Numbered from the stretch's first letter, positions 9,019 through 20,343 are shown. The stretch is DNA of 64,000 bases from Pinus tabuliformis (GCA_031772625.1 CM062814.1:363231750-363295749); one strand, 5' to 3'. Notes: generated from the letters alone by a model not told the origin. Numbers and translations: made by a program.

Positions 9019-12000
9019 AACCAGCAAGCTCCACAACTTCCAAATCAAGGTCACCAACTATCATTGCCATACCCTCAACAACAACAACCTCCTCCACAAA
9101 ATCAAAATTCTCAACTCTTGCTTCAATCCCAACAGAAGTCAAATCAACTTCCCTCTCAGCCATTACCAAATCCCAATAATAGGAACCCTCAAAATGCTTA
9201 CATGATGGAAGGTCAACCATTCCCTACCTATATGATTGTTCCTCTCAATGAAGTACAACTCAGATCAGGTAGAATCCTAGATCAACCTTCTATAAATGTT
9301 CAACAGCCAAGCATTTCTGAGGAAGAATCTCTTAAAGTCAATAAGGGTTCTGAAGTATCACTTCAAAACCAAAATATCCAAAAAGAAAAAGAAAAAGAAT
9401 CAACCCCCACAACTCCCATAGTTGAGCAACCTACATCTTTAGCTACACCTCCTTTTCCTGAAAGATTACAAATTGACAAAGGAGTGGAAAAGCAAATTTG
9501 GTTGCCTGACTATAATTTTCTAGATGAATTGAAGAATGTCTGTATCAAGATCCCCTTGTTACAAGCCATTAAGGAAATTCCCATTCTAGCAAAGACAATA
9601 AAGGAGTTGAGTTTGAAGAAAACAGGAAAGAGAACCAGAGATACCAAAAGGATACATCTGGTTGGAAAAATTGCAGACATTATGATGGGTAAGATTACCA
9701 TGCAAAAGTATGTGGATCCCGGTAGCCCTATTGTCAAAACTCATATTAAGGGGGTTGAAATCCCAAATACTTTGATTGACTTAGGAGCCGCTATCAACAT
9801 CATGAGTAGACAGACCATGGATCAGTTAAAGCTTCCTAACCTTCTCTTTACACCTACTTTACTGCAACTTGCAGATCGATCAATCATTAAACCTGATGGT
9901 GTATTGGAAGACATTCCAGTCTCCCTAGACTCTTGGGAATATCCAGTTGATTTTATGATTTTAACTCCCAAGAACAATCTAGGAGGACATCCTCTTATCT
10001 TAGGAAGACCTTGGCTAGCAACAGCTGATGCTTTTATCAGTTGTAGGTCTGGGGACATGTATATATCAGATGGTAATTCCACCAAGAAATTCAACTTGTA
10101 TCCTCCAGCAAAGGCAATAACAGAAATAGGAGAAGATGAGTGGGTCGATGATGAGGATACTATACAACCTGTTCTAACCATCTCTGAGATCAGTGAAGAC
10201 AGTCAAATCCTAAATACATTAGAAAATTTTGAAATATCTTTAGAATATGACTCTACACAGTTTCAGTTAGATGCGGACATTGAATATCTCTCCTCTAGAC
10301 AGATGTCTCTTTTCTCAATGGAAGAGTTTGGTAGTTCTACAATTGAAATCCTTCCAGGAAAAACATTGAACATTAATAGAAACTTGGAAAGACCACAACA
10401 AGAAAAATTAACCAAACTTTTGCAAAAACATTCTACTGCATTTGCATGGGAATACACTGACATGAAAGGAATCGATCCTAAGACTTGTATTCATCACATC
10501 TATATTGAAGAAAACAACAGACCTATTAGGCAACCGCAGAGAAGGATGAATCCAAACCTTAGGGAAATCGTGAAAGAAGAACTCCAGAAATTACTCAAGG
10601 TAAACTTCATTTACCCCATTTCAGATAGCCAATGGGTTTCTCCCTTGGTTATAGTACCAAAAAAGAATGGTAAATGGAGAGTTTGCATTGATTATCAAGA
10701 ATTGAACAAGGAAACCTTAAAGGATCATTTCCCTCTACCTTTTATTGATCAGGTACTAGACACTTTAGCAGGTAAAAAGTATTTCTCATTCTTGGATGGT
10801 TTTAGTGGGTATAATCAAATTCAGGTAGCACCTGAAGATCAAGATAAGACCACATTCACCTGTCCATGGGGAACTTTTGCTTACCGAGTACTCCCCTTTG
10901 GATTATGCAATGCACCTGCTACTTTTCAAAGGGTTGTATTAGGTATCTTTTCAGATCTAATCCATGATTGTGTAGAGGTCTATATGGATGATTTTACAGT
11001 TTACGGTAATACATTTGAAGAAGCTTTGGAAAATTTGGAAAAAGTACTGATAAGATGTAAGCAAACAAATCTTTCTTTAAGTCATGAAAAGTGTTTTATG
11101 ATGTTTACTGAAGGGATTGTTTTAGGACATCATATTTCAGGAGATGGGATTAAGGTTGATAGATCCAAAGTTGAAGTCATCTCTAAGTTACCGATTCCAA
11201 ATTGCCAGAAAGATGTTAGAAGTTTTCTTGGGTTTACTGGATATTATAGAAGATTTATTGAAAACTTCACCAAGATAGCATCTCCTCTCTTCAAATTACT
11301 TACAAAGGACTATGAATTCAAATGGGATCCTGAATGCCAATCTGCAATTGAAGCTTTAAAAACGAGAATATTTGAAGCACCCATTCTAAGAGGGCCAAAT
11401 TGGAAACTTCCTTTCCATATTTCTACAGATGCTTCAGATACAGCTCTAGGAGCTGTTTTGGGACAAAAGGATTTGATCCCTTATGCCATTTATTACACCA
11501 GTAAAAATTTGACTCCCGCTAAGTTAAATTATACTGTGACAGAAAAAGAGTTCTTAGTTGTGGTACATGCGATCAATAAGTTTAGACACTACATAACCGG
11601 CTATGAAACTTTTGTTCATACTGATCATTCTGCCCTAAGATATTTAATGAACAAACCTGTTACTAATGGCAGAGTCACCAGATGGCTCTTACTTTTACAA
11701 GAATTCAATATTACTGTGTTAGATAGATCAGGAAAACAAAATACAGTAGCTGATTTCTTGTCTAGAATCCAAAATACTAACGAAGATTCTCCTGTAGAGG
11801 ATAAGTTTCCTGATGAGTATTTGTTTGCAATAACTACTAAAACCCCTTGGTATGCAGATATTGTTAATTATTTGGTCACAGGGAAACTACCTCCACATCT
11901 TTTTCCTAGTGAAAGGAGAAAGATTATTCAGCAGAGTTCAAGTTATTCATGGATTTCTAATGAATTGTTCAAAACAGGGCTAGACTGTGTGATTAGAAGA

Positions 12001-13179
12001 TGTGTTCGGGAGGATGAAATGCCTGACATCCTTAAGGCATGCCATGACGAACCATGCGGTGGACACTTTGCTGACAAGAGGACAGCCTATAAAATCCTTT
12101 CTTTGGGATATTATTGGCCTACTCTCTTCAAAGATGCAAAACAATATGTCAGAAGGTGTGACAGCTGCCAAAGAATTGGGAGACCAACTCTTTCAAGTGA
12201 GATGCCATTGCAGCCACAGGTACTCATCGAACCTTTTGAAAAATGGGCTTTAGATTTCATTGGACCCATTAATCCGCCATCTAAGCAAAAGAAGTATATA
12301 TTGGTTTGCACTGATTATGTTACTAAGTGGGTAGAAGCAAAAGCTTTGCCTTCTGCCACTGAAAATTCAGTTGTTCAATTTCTTTTTGAGGATATTTTCA
12401 CTCATTTTGGTGTCCCAAGAGAAATTGTAACAGATCAAGGAAGCCAATTCACATCTAATTTGATGGAGAAGCTGATGGAGGAATACAAAATCAAGCATAG
12501 AACATCTACTCCTTACCATCCGCAAGCAAATGGTCAAGTGGAATCTACAAATAAAGTCCTTGAGAATATCATCACCAAGACTGTTCATCTGCATAGAAGA
12601 GATTGGGCTGAAAGGCTACCTGAAGCTTTATGGGCCTATAGAACTACATGGAGGAGTACCACAGGATATTCTCCCTATGAACTTGTTTATGGGAAAGAAG
12701 TCCTGCTCCCCATTGAGTTCCAAGTCAAAACTTTCAAGATGGCAGTCCAGTTGGGGATGAATCTTTCAGAAGCCCAGAAGCATAGAATGGAGCAGTTAAA
12801 TGAACTAGACGAGATAAGACAAGATGCCATTTTAAGGACCGATCTAGTTCAGTATCAAAGAACAAAATGGCATGATAGATACATCAAGGAGAAGAAGTTT
12901 CAAAAAGGAGATTGGGCACTATTGTTTGATTCCAAGTTTAAGGACTTCAAAGGAAAATTTCAAGCTCATTGGCTTGGGCCATATGAGATTGATGAAGTCT
13001 TTAGCAATGGAGCAGTTCGAGTAAAGACTATTGATGAATTTCATACTCCTCTTATTGTGAATGGCCATCGCTTGAAAGTCTACCAAAAGCCACTCTCAAA
13101 AGAGGAATTTGTCAAGTTGTTCAAAGAAGATTCTGCAATAAGGTTGGTGGAGAAGGATTCTTCTCCTCCATCAGCCTGA
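9019..13179 (+). CDS. pol: Athila pol polyprotein: protease, RT, RNase H, integrase
   Basis: Pol copies the element RNA into DNA and integrates it. It is in frame with gag; the first ATG is at 9064 (residue numbers count from it). A Gln/Asn/Pro-rich linker is followed by an aspartic protease with DLGA at 239-242 (the usual DTGA or DSGA with Leu, as in many Athila elements). The reverse transcriptase has LPFGLCNAPATF and the catalytic YMDD at 640-643. RNase H has its first Asp at 789 (STDAS). The integrase zinc finger is H994-H1001-C1032-C1035, and the catalytic triad is D1064, D1124 and E1160 with the expected 35-residue gap. The C-terminus has a GPYEI-type SH3-like fold and no obvious chromodomain. 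No key residue is missing, so this pol could be active if expressed. Confidence 0.93.
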   Translation, partial: NQQAPQLPNQGHQLSLPYPQQQQPPPQNQNSQLLLQSQQKSNQLPSQPLPNPNNRNPQNAYMMEGQPFPTYMIVPLNEVQLRSGRILDQPSINVQQPSISEEESLKVNKGSEVSLQNQNIQKEKEKESTPTTPIVEQPTSLATPPFPERLQIDKGVEKQIWLPDYNFLDELKNVCIKIPLLQAIKEIPILAKTIKELSLKKTGKRTRDTKRIHLVGKIADIMMGKITMQKYVDPGSPIVKTHIKGVEIPNTLIDLGAAINIMSRQTMDQLKLPNLLFTPTLLQLADRSIIKPDGVLEDIPVSLDSWEYPVDFMILTPKNNLGGHPLILGRPWLATADAFISCRSGDMYISDGNSTKKFNLYPPAKAITEIGEDEWVDDEDTIQPVLTISEISEDSQILNTLENFEISLEYDSTQFQLDADIEYLSSRQMSLFSMEEFGSSTIEILPGKTLNINRNLERPQQEKLTKLLQKHSTAFAWEYTDMKGIDPKTCIHHIYIEENNRPIRQPQRRMNPNLREIVKEELQKLLKVNFIYPISDSQWVSPLVIVPKKNGKWRVCIDYQELNKETLKDHFPLPFIDQVLDTLAGKKYFSFLDGFSGYNQIQVAPEDQDKTTFTCPWGTFAYRVLPFGLCNAPATFQRVVLGIFSDLIHDCVEVYMDDFTVYGNTFEEALENLEKVLIRCKQTNLSLSHEKCFMMFTEGIVLGHHISGDGIKVDRSKVEVISKLPIPNCQKDVRSFLGFTGYYRRFIENFTKIASPLFKLLTKDYEFKWDPECQSAIEALKTRIFEAPILRGPNWKLPFHISTDASDTALGAVLGQKDLIPYAIYYTSKNLTPAKLNYTVTEKEFLVVVHAINKFRHYITGYETFVHTDHSALRYLMNKPVTNGRVTRWLLLLQEFNITVLDRSGKQNTVADFLSRIQNTNEDSPVEDKFPDEYLFAITTKTPWYADIVNYLVTGKLPPHLFPSERRKIIQQSSSYSWISNELFKTGLDCVIRRCVREDEMPDILKACHDEPCGGHFADKRTAYKILSLGYYWPTLFKDAKQYVRRCDSCQRIGRPTLSSEMPLQPQVLIEPFEKWALDFIGPINPPSKQKKYILVCTDYVTKWVEAKALPSATENSVVQFLFEDIFTHFGVPREIVTDQGSQFTSNLMEKLMEEYKIKHRTSTPYHPQANGQVESTNKVLENIITKTVHLHRRDWAERLPEALWAYRTTWRSTTGYSPYELVYGKEVLLPIEFQVKTFKMAVQLGMNLSEAQKHRMEQLNELDEIRQDAILRTDLVQYQRTKWHDRYIKEKKFQKGDWALLFDSKFKDFKGKFQAHWLGPYEIDEVFSNGAVRVKTIDEFHTPLIVNGHRLKVYQKPLSKEEFVKLFKEDSAIRLVEKDSSPPSA

Positions 13180-14336
13180 TCTTTGGTTTTGAAAAAAAAA
13201 AAAAAAAAAATTTGAAAAAAAAAAAAAAAAAGAATAAATGTATAAGCCTGAAAACCAATCTCTGATTGGCAGTCTTATGCAGAAAATCTGAGGTGAAAAT
13301 CAAGGTCACCTGACACCTCATATTTTCCAAAGAAAAAAAAAAATCTCTCTCTTCTCCTTATTCCATCTCATTTCGCCATTTCATCCACTTCATTCGCCAT
13401 CTCATTCATTCCATCATTCTCATTCCACCTTATTTCTTTTTCCTCCATCCATCCATTCCATCTCATCTCACTAATAAAGTCATTTCCAGGACTATTTCAT
13501 ACAGCCAAAGTTGTTTGTGTGCAGACAGAAGGTATTACTGCAGTTTCCGCAGCTGAAGAACAATTCCGCAACCAATATCACAATTCCGCAGCCGATACAC
13601 TCTGTGCCTGCACATAATAAAATACACTCTGTTTCAAGAAGAAATCTGCAGTCAGAAAAAAATCACCAGCATTATTAGAAGGCAAGGTCATGTAGCAACA
13701 ATAAACAATTAAAGGTTAGCATCATATGAGCAAAAGGAATCAAGATGCAGATACACAAGGTATGTTCTAATTTCTGACCAACAGTTATATCATTATGCAT
13801 GGTTTTCGTATTATGTTTTGAGGCACCTAATGTAATGATTGCAAAATCCTTCCACTCCTTGACCGAAAATCCACGTAACCCTCATCCATAATGGTCCCTA
13901 CTCATTACAGTTTCAAACCCAAACACGGCTGCTCTTTCATTAAAACTCTCGTACCAGAGTGATGTATACAACTGTACTACGACACTCTGAGTTATAATTC
14001 CGCAGCCAGATGTACACCAATGACCGACGTCTATGGGATTTAACCGTTTTCATCCATTACTCGTAACCCTCCTACGCATACATAATTCCATTCCCGCTGT
14101 TGACTCACTCCCTCATTTCCATTGTTCTTCACTGCTCTGTCTTATTCACTATTCTGTCCACCGTAAGCACTCTCTGTTTTATTTTCTTCTCATTTCTCCA
14201 CTAAAACCTTGACCACTGTTGTAAGTGCATCACGGCTATTTTGCTGTAGCCGTAAACCCACTGTCTAAACACTTTTCTCCCGTATAACTCTTTCACCAAG
14301 TGTTAAAACAGTGCTGTTAAGGCAGCCAGAGAGCTG
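13180..14336. other. Spacer between pol and ORF3 of the Athila element
   Basis: Non-coding. It begins with two long A runs (13190-13210 and 13218-13233), then a pyrimidine-rich stretch with repeated TTCATTCCATC-like words (13360-13470), then ATTCCGCA motifs at 13541-13593 and 13996-14007 that match the U3 cluster of the LTR. It may hold the start or a splice acceptor of an ORF3 transcript; no clear TATA box is seen. Confidence 0.5.
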
Positions 14337-16081
14337 ATGGGTAAGCTATTGAGGGCAGAGCCTGAGGGCTCTAAATTTTTAGAAGGCTATCCCCAAACTA
14401 AAGACGCTTTGCAAAAGGCCAAATGGCTCTAGTTCATTCAAAAATTCAAGGGATACCATAAGGAAGTCACAAAGGCTTTTGCTCGTTCTTTCAAAGACAA
14501 CAAAGTGGAGATTGGAGATCTGAAATTTACAGTTACAGAAGGCAGTTTAGCACAAGCAACTTCATTACCTCAAACTGGGGAAAGGTGGTTCAAGAATCGA
14601 TCAGTGGAAGACCAGGAATGGAAGCAAATATTGAAAAATCCAGGTATGGACACTAGTATTTTTAAAAAGGGAATCCCTGTTAGTCTTGTCAAAGAAGAAT
14701 GGACAGCTTTGCTTCTGTTAGTACAGAAATTCTTTACATGTGAAGGAAGATTCGGAATTTTGTATGTTTACCATGCTAAAATTATGATGCATTTCATGGG
14801 TGAGCATGACATTAATCTTCCTTATTTTCTACTATCTAGCCTTAGAAAAATGTGCTCAACAGTCCAAAGAAACATAAATAATATTGAGCCACATTTATAC
14901 CATCACGGGCTTGTCAAAATGCTAATTGAAGAACAGTTAAAGGCCAAAAGGGATACATGGGAAAGATTTCTTGTGAGGAACCACTTCCAAGAGGCAGGAG
15001 AAGCCTCTGGTAGTTCACCTAAAGTGCCCAGAAAGAGTAGAAGAAGAAGAAGAGAAGAGGTTACCCCAGAAATTGCTGTCCAAGTAGAAACTGTCCCTGA
15101 AATTGTTGTCCAAGAAGAAATTGTCCAAGACCTTGTTGAAGAAGAAATTGCTGCCCATAACTCTGAGGAAGAAATTGACCCTGAGCTTGCTGTAGATATT
15201 GACCAAACAGCCCAAGAAATCATTACAGAAACCCTGCAAGAAATTGTCCAAGAGGCTGCTCAAAAGAAAAAGGAGAGTAGGAAGAGACAAAAGAAGGATA
15301 AGGGAAAAGCTATAGCCCAAGAAACCTACCTTACTCCTGAAAATTCCAGTGAAGAGGACACTCAGCCATTGGCACATAGATTGGCCCAATTTCATGAGGC
15401 TGCCCTTTCCAAGAAGATGCAAAAACAAAAGAAAAAGCAACAAAGGGAAAAACAGAGCATCACCACCGTGAGGAGGAGCAGCAGGCTACAAGACAAAGTG
15501 GGGGCCACAAAGGACAAAGAGTCACTCTTTATTGACTTGAGCACACCTGAAAAGGTTGCTACAAGACTTGACTTTGAGGCAAGGCCACCACATGTTGAGG
15601 TTACTCCTCCACGAGAGGAAAGCCCTTTTCAACAGGAGCATGAAATCGAATTTGAGCATGAGCCTAGTCCAAAGAGGTCACCAGAGATTGACCCAGATCA
15701 GCAGAGAGTATATAACTACTTGAGACATTAGAACAAGCTGCTGTTGGTCCAAGCACTGTTCTACCTCTTGAACAGCAAGTTCACTCACTTAAACAAGAAA
15801 TTTTTGAGCTTGAAGTTTTAAACCGCCACATCACACAAGAGAATGAAGCATTAAAGGAACAAGGTAAAGTGGACAAAATGGTCCACAATAATACAATGCT
15901 GCATTTGGGCCTTTGGCAAAGGGAGAACAGGAAGCTAAAGAAGAAATGCAGGAAGCTAAGGAGGACTTTGGTCAACTTAAAATTTAGAGGTTTGGTGAGG
16001 AAACCAAGAGTAAATTTGGCTACAAAGAGGAAGAGGAGAAGACTAGATGTCTTAGCAGAGGCATCTCAACAGGTGGATTAA
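14337..16081 (+). pseudogene. Athila ORF3 with one nonsense and one frameshift
   Basis: This is the extra ORF found downstream of pol in Athila elements. The best ATG is at 14337; the frame has a TAG at 14430-14432 (codon 32, probably from CAG) and then stays open to 15731. The N-terminal half (about 14490-14990) has the look of the putative plant transposon protein domain (motifs SLPQTGERWF, GRFGILYVYHAKIMMHFM, NLPYFLLSSL). It is followed by an acidic segment with repeated EEI/QEIVQ words and a basic KKKESRKRQKKDKGK patch. After a frameshift near 15713-15731 the frame continues (15716-16081) as a heptad-rich coiled coil (LEQQVHSLKQEIFELEVLN) ending in a basic tail (RKRRRLD). Athila ORF3 is often called env-like, but no signal peptide or membrane segment is visible, which argues against an envelope role. 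Confidence 0.7.
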
Positions 16082-16119
16082 ACAGTGTTTTTGGTTGCAT
16101 GAGGACATGCAACACCCTC

Positions 16120-16131
16120 GTAGTGGGGGTA
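16120..16131 (+). other. Polypurine tract of the Athila element
   Basis: GTAGTGGGGGTA directly before the TGTAGAGCC start of the 3' LTR, the plus-strand DNA priming site. Confidence 0.7.
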
Positions 16132-17945
16132 TGTAGAGCCTCCAACCTACACCTAGTTACCTATCATTTCAACAGCTTTTCCTCACTTGTTTCTCTCTTT
16201 TACCCCTATTTTCCTCATCAACCTGTCTAGATCATTACATTGCATGTCTTTTAGCATGATTAGTTAACTATGCTAATGTTTGACTGTTTGTCTAGATTTT
16301 TGGCATATGTACAGTGATTCCGCAGCCATTCAGCAATTCCGCAGCTGTCTAGCAATTCCGCAACCTTTTTATTGTTCGACATGTTCCATGTGTCTTCTTG
16401 AGAAACGGGCCACATGGGCACGTGGGAATGGAGGTGCTAATGGTTCATATGCGACGCCACGTACACCCTCGGTCAACGCGGATCCATTCTCGGTCAACCA
16501 GTCAGCTCAAACGGTGCTGCGTGAGCTAAAAGGACACGACACTCCAGGTGGCACTTCCTCCACGCCACGAAGGTTATGGGAGACAGGATCCAACCTTGGA
16601 TTCAACCTCCATGATGACCGTACCCTCCAGATAACACACAGACCTGTTTACGTGTTGTTGTACCATTTAATTAGTATGATGTTAGTTAATTTCCAGTTAC
16701 TTAGTTTGCGCAGTGGGCAGTTGTCCCTATGCCTATAAATCCAGCGTCTGCGTATGCTTGAGGATTAGTTTTTTAGCTACTCAGATCATGTATTTGCTGT
16801 AATTTTGTTTGACATATAAACTCTGTTTTAAGACTGCTTTTCCAGCACTTTTTCACTGTAATTTCTGCATGATGAATTAATAGAAGACTGCTGTTTTGCC
16901 CATCGTCAAGTAGCTGATCTTTCTCTGGTTTAGTGGATGGAGGGCCCCCATTCATGACAACCTCTGTACAATAATATTTACATTTATTTTCCTGCACTTT
17001 CTTTATTTGAATTCAGCACTTTTTCATTTTCTTTATGCATGTACAGTTTGCTTTATGTCTTTAAATTCTGTCATTTCATTTCCAACATTTCTATGACTGA
17101 TCAGCCTTGTTTTCTGCAGGTGTGTTAACCCAGGATAGTGTGTCTTTATTGTTTTTCTTTACCTCTGATGGTATTTTAAGTTGTCATGTCTATAGCTGCT
17201 GATTTTACTTTGCTTTTCTAGTTTAATTTCTAGCTTAGTTTATCAAGTTTCTAACAAGTTGTGTACTAATCTGTTGATGATCTCTTTATCATAATTGACC
17301 AATCTTTAGGAGATCAGAATATCACTGAGTATCAGCTTGCTTTGAAGTAGCTTTTTGGACTCATATCACTAACTCCTTCTTAACTGTGTTTCACATTACA
17401 ATGTATGTTAGAGACAAAATGTTGAGGAAAGACAAGGTGTTATGATTTGTCATTTTAGGATTTGATTACTTTTTAGACTCATATATCTAACTCCTTCTTA
17501 ATCGTGTTTCACATAATACTGTATGTTAGAAGCAGAGTGTTAATAAACGATGAGGCATTATGATTTGTCTTTAAAGTAGTGTTTTTTTTTCACTTTTCAT
17601 TGCAGCAGCATAGATAGTGACTAGTGCCATTAGTTAGCTGTTTTTCTTTCAGTTTCATTTCGAGTTATCTTTCAAGCTCTTTCTTTACAAGTTCCAAAAG
17701 TAGTTAGAAGCCACCATTTACACACACTCACTCATTTAGAAACCACCATACACACACAAATCACTCATTTGTTTATAAAATCATCACTCCATCTTAGGAA
17801 GTTAAATTGACCACAACACCCCCAAACGACAAAAAGATCTAAGAGGTTACTTAAGTATATACCGTACACCTTCACTTCATCAGCTTATGAGCCCCGGGTT
17901 GACAATTTATGATAGCAATTTAGACAACACTAAATTGACTAAACA
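16132..17945 (+). repeat. 3' LTR of the Athila element
   Basis: 1814 bp, TGTAGAGCC to ACTAAACA. It matches 5343-7191 except for about 24 substitutions and two deletions (about 19 bp in the ATTCCGCAGCC cluster and about 16 bp near 16452). TATA box at 16734-16740. Confidence 0.93.
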
Positions 17946-17950
17946 GTTGA
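17946..17950. other. Target site duplication, right copy (Athila)
   Basis: GTTGA, identical to 5338-5342. Beyond it the sequence continues element B exactly as in the uninterrupted copy in element A (reverse strand near 1620). Confidence 0.9.
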
Positions 17951-18560
17951 TTTTGCAGAAGACATGGTCAAAAGATGGCTTAAACACGAGTCCAAGTGAA
18001 GCTGTCTCAAGGCCAAAAAGTACAAATGGTCAACATGCAATGCAATAGTACAACTCAATGCAAAGGAGCCTCTAGGGTATAAAGCCAGAAAAATAGCGAA
18101 GAAGAAAGAGAATGAGTCTTCAATGCACAAGTCATGGCGGGACTAAAGAGGACTCCCAATCCTACGCAATATAGCATCATGGGAAAAATATGTTAGTGAG
18201 GATATAACTAAGATCTCCATGTAAATGTTGTCTCTACCATCATATCATGATTTTATAAGTCAGCGAGTGAAAATGGTTTTAGAATTAAGACATGACGGGG
18301 TCAACCCTATGGCAAAAAATATCGCAGTATGGAGGCTAGAATGCAAAATGCAGCGGAAAGTGATATTCCCTAACCTGTGTGCCAGTGACAAAATGATACC
18401 TTCCACGATAGGTTTGCAGTCATGGAACTAAAGTAATTTCTCAAAAAATATCCAAAGTATCCTGTAAAAATAACCCACCCCAACACTCCAAGCCAAAAGG
18501 TCAAAAAGTCCACAAAAAGTAAAAATAAACTTTAGAAAATGTAATTTTCATTTTTCAACC

Positions 18561-18568
18561 TATATAAG
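18561..18568 (+). promoter_or_regulatory. TATA box of the antisense PMD-like gene, element B
   Basis: TATATAAG within CCTATATAAGGACC, followed by TGACTCACAATTT. The second copy (minus strand 1006-999) keeps both the TATA core and the TCAC/ATTT block. A conserved AATTCAACCGTTCAAA block follows in both copies before the splice donor. Confidence 0.5.
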
Positions 18569-18690
18569 GACCTTTTGACTCACAATTTCTCATTTGTATT
18601 TTGAGAAATTGGGTGAAGGAGCCGTGGAGGAAAAAACAAGCAAGCTTCCTCCATCAAATTCAACCGTTCAAACTGCTTCTAATCTTCCAG

Positions 18691-18916
18691 GTAACCTTGT
18701 AATTGAAACTTTAACTTGTTTTAATGTTTTTTATATGTTTTGTCACAAATTTGACCGTGGGAAATTATTTTTCACTCTGCATACACGTGGGTTGGATACA
18801 TGTGATCCACGTATAGGAAAGCCCTATACGCGACTATGTTAATAAGGAACTTCTATGTGCGCAAATTCAAAATTGAAAAACATGGTTTTAATGATTCAAA
18901 ACATCATTTTTTGGAG
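18691..18916 (+). other. Predicted intron in antisense PMD-like gene, element B
   Basis: The donor GTAAC follows CTTCCAG; the degraded acceptor TTTTTTGGAG ends at 18916. The other copy has the same donor and an intact acceptor, with an intron of 230 nt against 226 nt. Exon 1 would then be largely untranslated, as no ATG is conserved upstream. Confidence 0.45.
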
Positions 18917-18917
18917 G

Positions 18918-19790
18918 ATGTCGATTACTTGGCATGATAGAGAGCATAGTGCAATTGACAATCAAGTAATGGAGGATAAAAATGAATTAGATGCCTTACG
19001 AGGATGTGGATTGTTCAAATTTTTCAAAATGTTGAATATGAAGGTAAATATTAGATTGCTTGAGATGTTAATCCACTACTGGAGTGCAGAAGAAGATTCT
19101 TTTTTGATTGTTCAGATGCCACTGAGGATTGAAATAGAGGATATCTTTTTCATTATAGGTATTTCCTGGAGGGCAGAGAGGGTCCACTCAACATGAAGAA
19201 CAAGAGGTAGTCTTAGTGTAGAAGACTACATCTGGATATATTTACATGGAAACACCAAAAAATATTGGATCCCAGATCCTAATTAAGCATGTAAAGAGTT
19301 TATCACTGAGAATCTTGCTTTTTACCATAGCCAGGGTAAATGGTTATGTTGCTCTACATCAGGCTTCGCGTGTTTCAATGAGTCTTGTAGTGGATTGTCT
19401 CACTATAGTCTTCGATTGGTGCACACCTCTACTAGCCAATATGAAGAAAAAACTTACTTCTCTCCAGAAGGTTTAGACAAAGAACTTTGGATACAAAACC
19501 ATCTTGTGTTCCTTCTTCTTTGAGAGAGTACCTGGGATTCATCCCAAGGTATTATCAACCATGAACAACCCAAGAGATCCATGGATGGATAGGTGGCCTG
19601 ACTTAATGAAACGACTAGGGGGCGGTGAGGTCCGTAGGACTACATTTGATGACTAGTTTTTCCTTTGGTGGGAACAACAGGTTATTGCAGTCGAAGACCA
19701 CCCTTATGCCAGAATGTATTTCAGAGGAGATCCACATCTAGTGTTGCCACCAGATGTAGCATTGGGTGCTATAGGTACAAATGATTTTTA
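18918..19790 (+). pseudogene. Antisense PMD-like ORF of element B (broken)
   Basis: This is the counterpart of 653-1 (minus). The start ATG at 18918 is the first codon of exon 2 in both copies. Visible blocks in order: MSITWHDREH, DALRGCGLFKFFK, a PMD-like core (LLEMLIHYW, PLRIEIEDIFFIIGIS), ILIKHVKSLSLRILLFTIARVNG, FDWCTPLLANM, and HPYARMYFRGDP near 19695-19730. A frameshift lies between 19160 and 19246 and stops follow at 19474 and beyond. A glycine-rich stretch at 20015-20110 (SYRGPTRGDPMMHGG) may be a further exon. The gene runs opposite to the element's own pol. Extra ORFs in sense or antisense orientation are known in the Tat lineage; I infer that this is one of them. Confidence 0.55.
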
Positions 19791-20343
19791 ATTTTTTAAT
19801 TTTAAGATTTTTTTTTTTTTTTTTTTAAGTATAAATGAACTAAAAAAGAAATTTGATGAGATAAAATACTTACAAAATTATTGATCATGACATAGATGTT
19901 GGACCAGTGAGACTTGATGGTATTCCTCAACACAGGCATCATGGTAGAGATGTCGAAGGGGTCACAATAGAGACTTAGAGGACCCTCCATGCAATCCAAA
20001 GAAACTTGGTGAGTTTAACTCACCAAGTACCTATGACAGCTATAGAGGACCTACCAGAGGAGATCCAATGATGCATGGTGGGAGTACCACGGGATTGGGT
20101 GCGACTATTTTGGCGGGTGGAAAATGACATCATTTTCTTTCTTGCCACTCATGCTGAGAAGGATCTGTAGATAAATGATAAGATCTTTTTTTATTAGACA
20201 TGATGATGGGCATAAGACCTGATTTTGTAGGACATTTTGTCCCAATTTTGCATATTATTTTGGACACAAAACTCTATCTATATACAGATGGTTTATCATG
20301 TGATGATATATATACAGATGATACTTCGATTATTTTTTATGTT

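Larger units (their letters stand above)
5343..17945 (+). mobile_element. Athila-type Ty3/gypsy retrotransposon, full length
   Basis: A complete 12.6-kb element with LTRs at 5343-7191 and 16132-17945, a primer binding site at 7195, gag (7459), pol (9019-13179), a third ORF (14337-16081) and a polypurine tract before the 3' LTR. The target site duplication is GTTGA on both sides (5338-5342 and 17946-17950), and the flanks rejoin to give continuous element B sequence. The LTRs differ by about 24 substitutions and two indels by hand count, about 1.3 percent, so this is the youngest insertion seen here. Coding is near intact: a single in-frame TAG splits gag from pol, and ORF3 has one TAG and one frameshift. 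Family knowledge: Athila elements carry gag-pol plus an extra ORF of uncertain function downstream of pol. Confidence 0.93.

Noticed and set aside
14337..16081. Calling ORF3 an envelope protein
   Set aside because: No signal peptide or membrane helix is visible; the C-terminus is a basic coiled coil.
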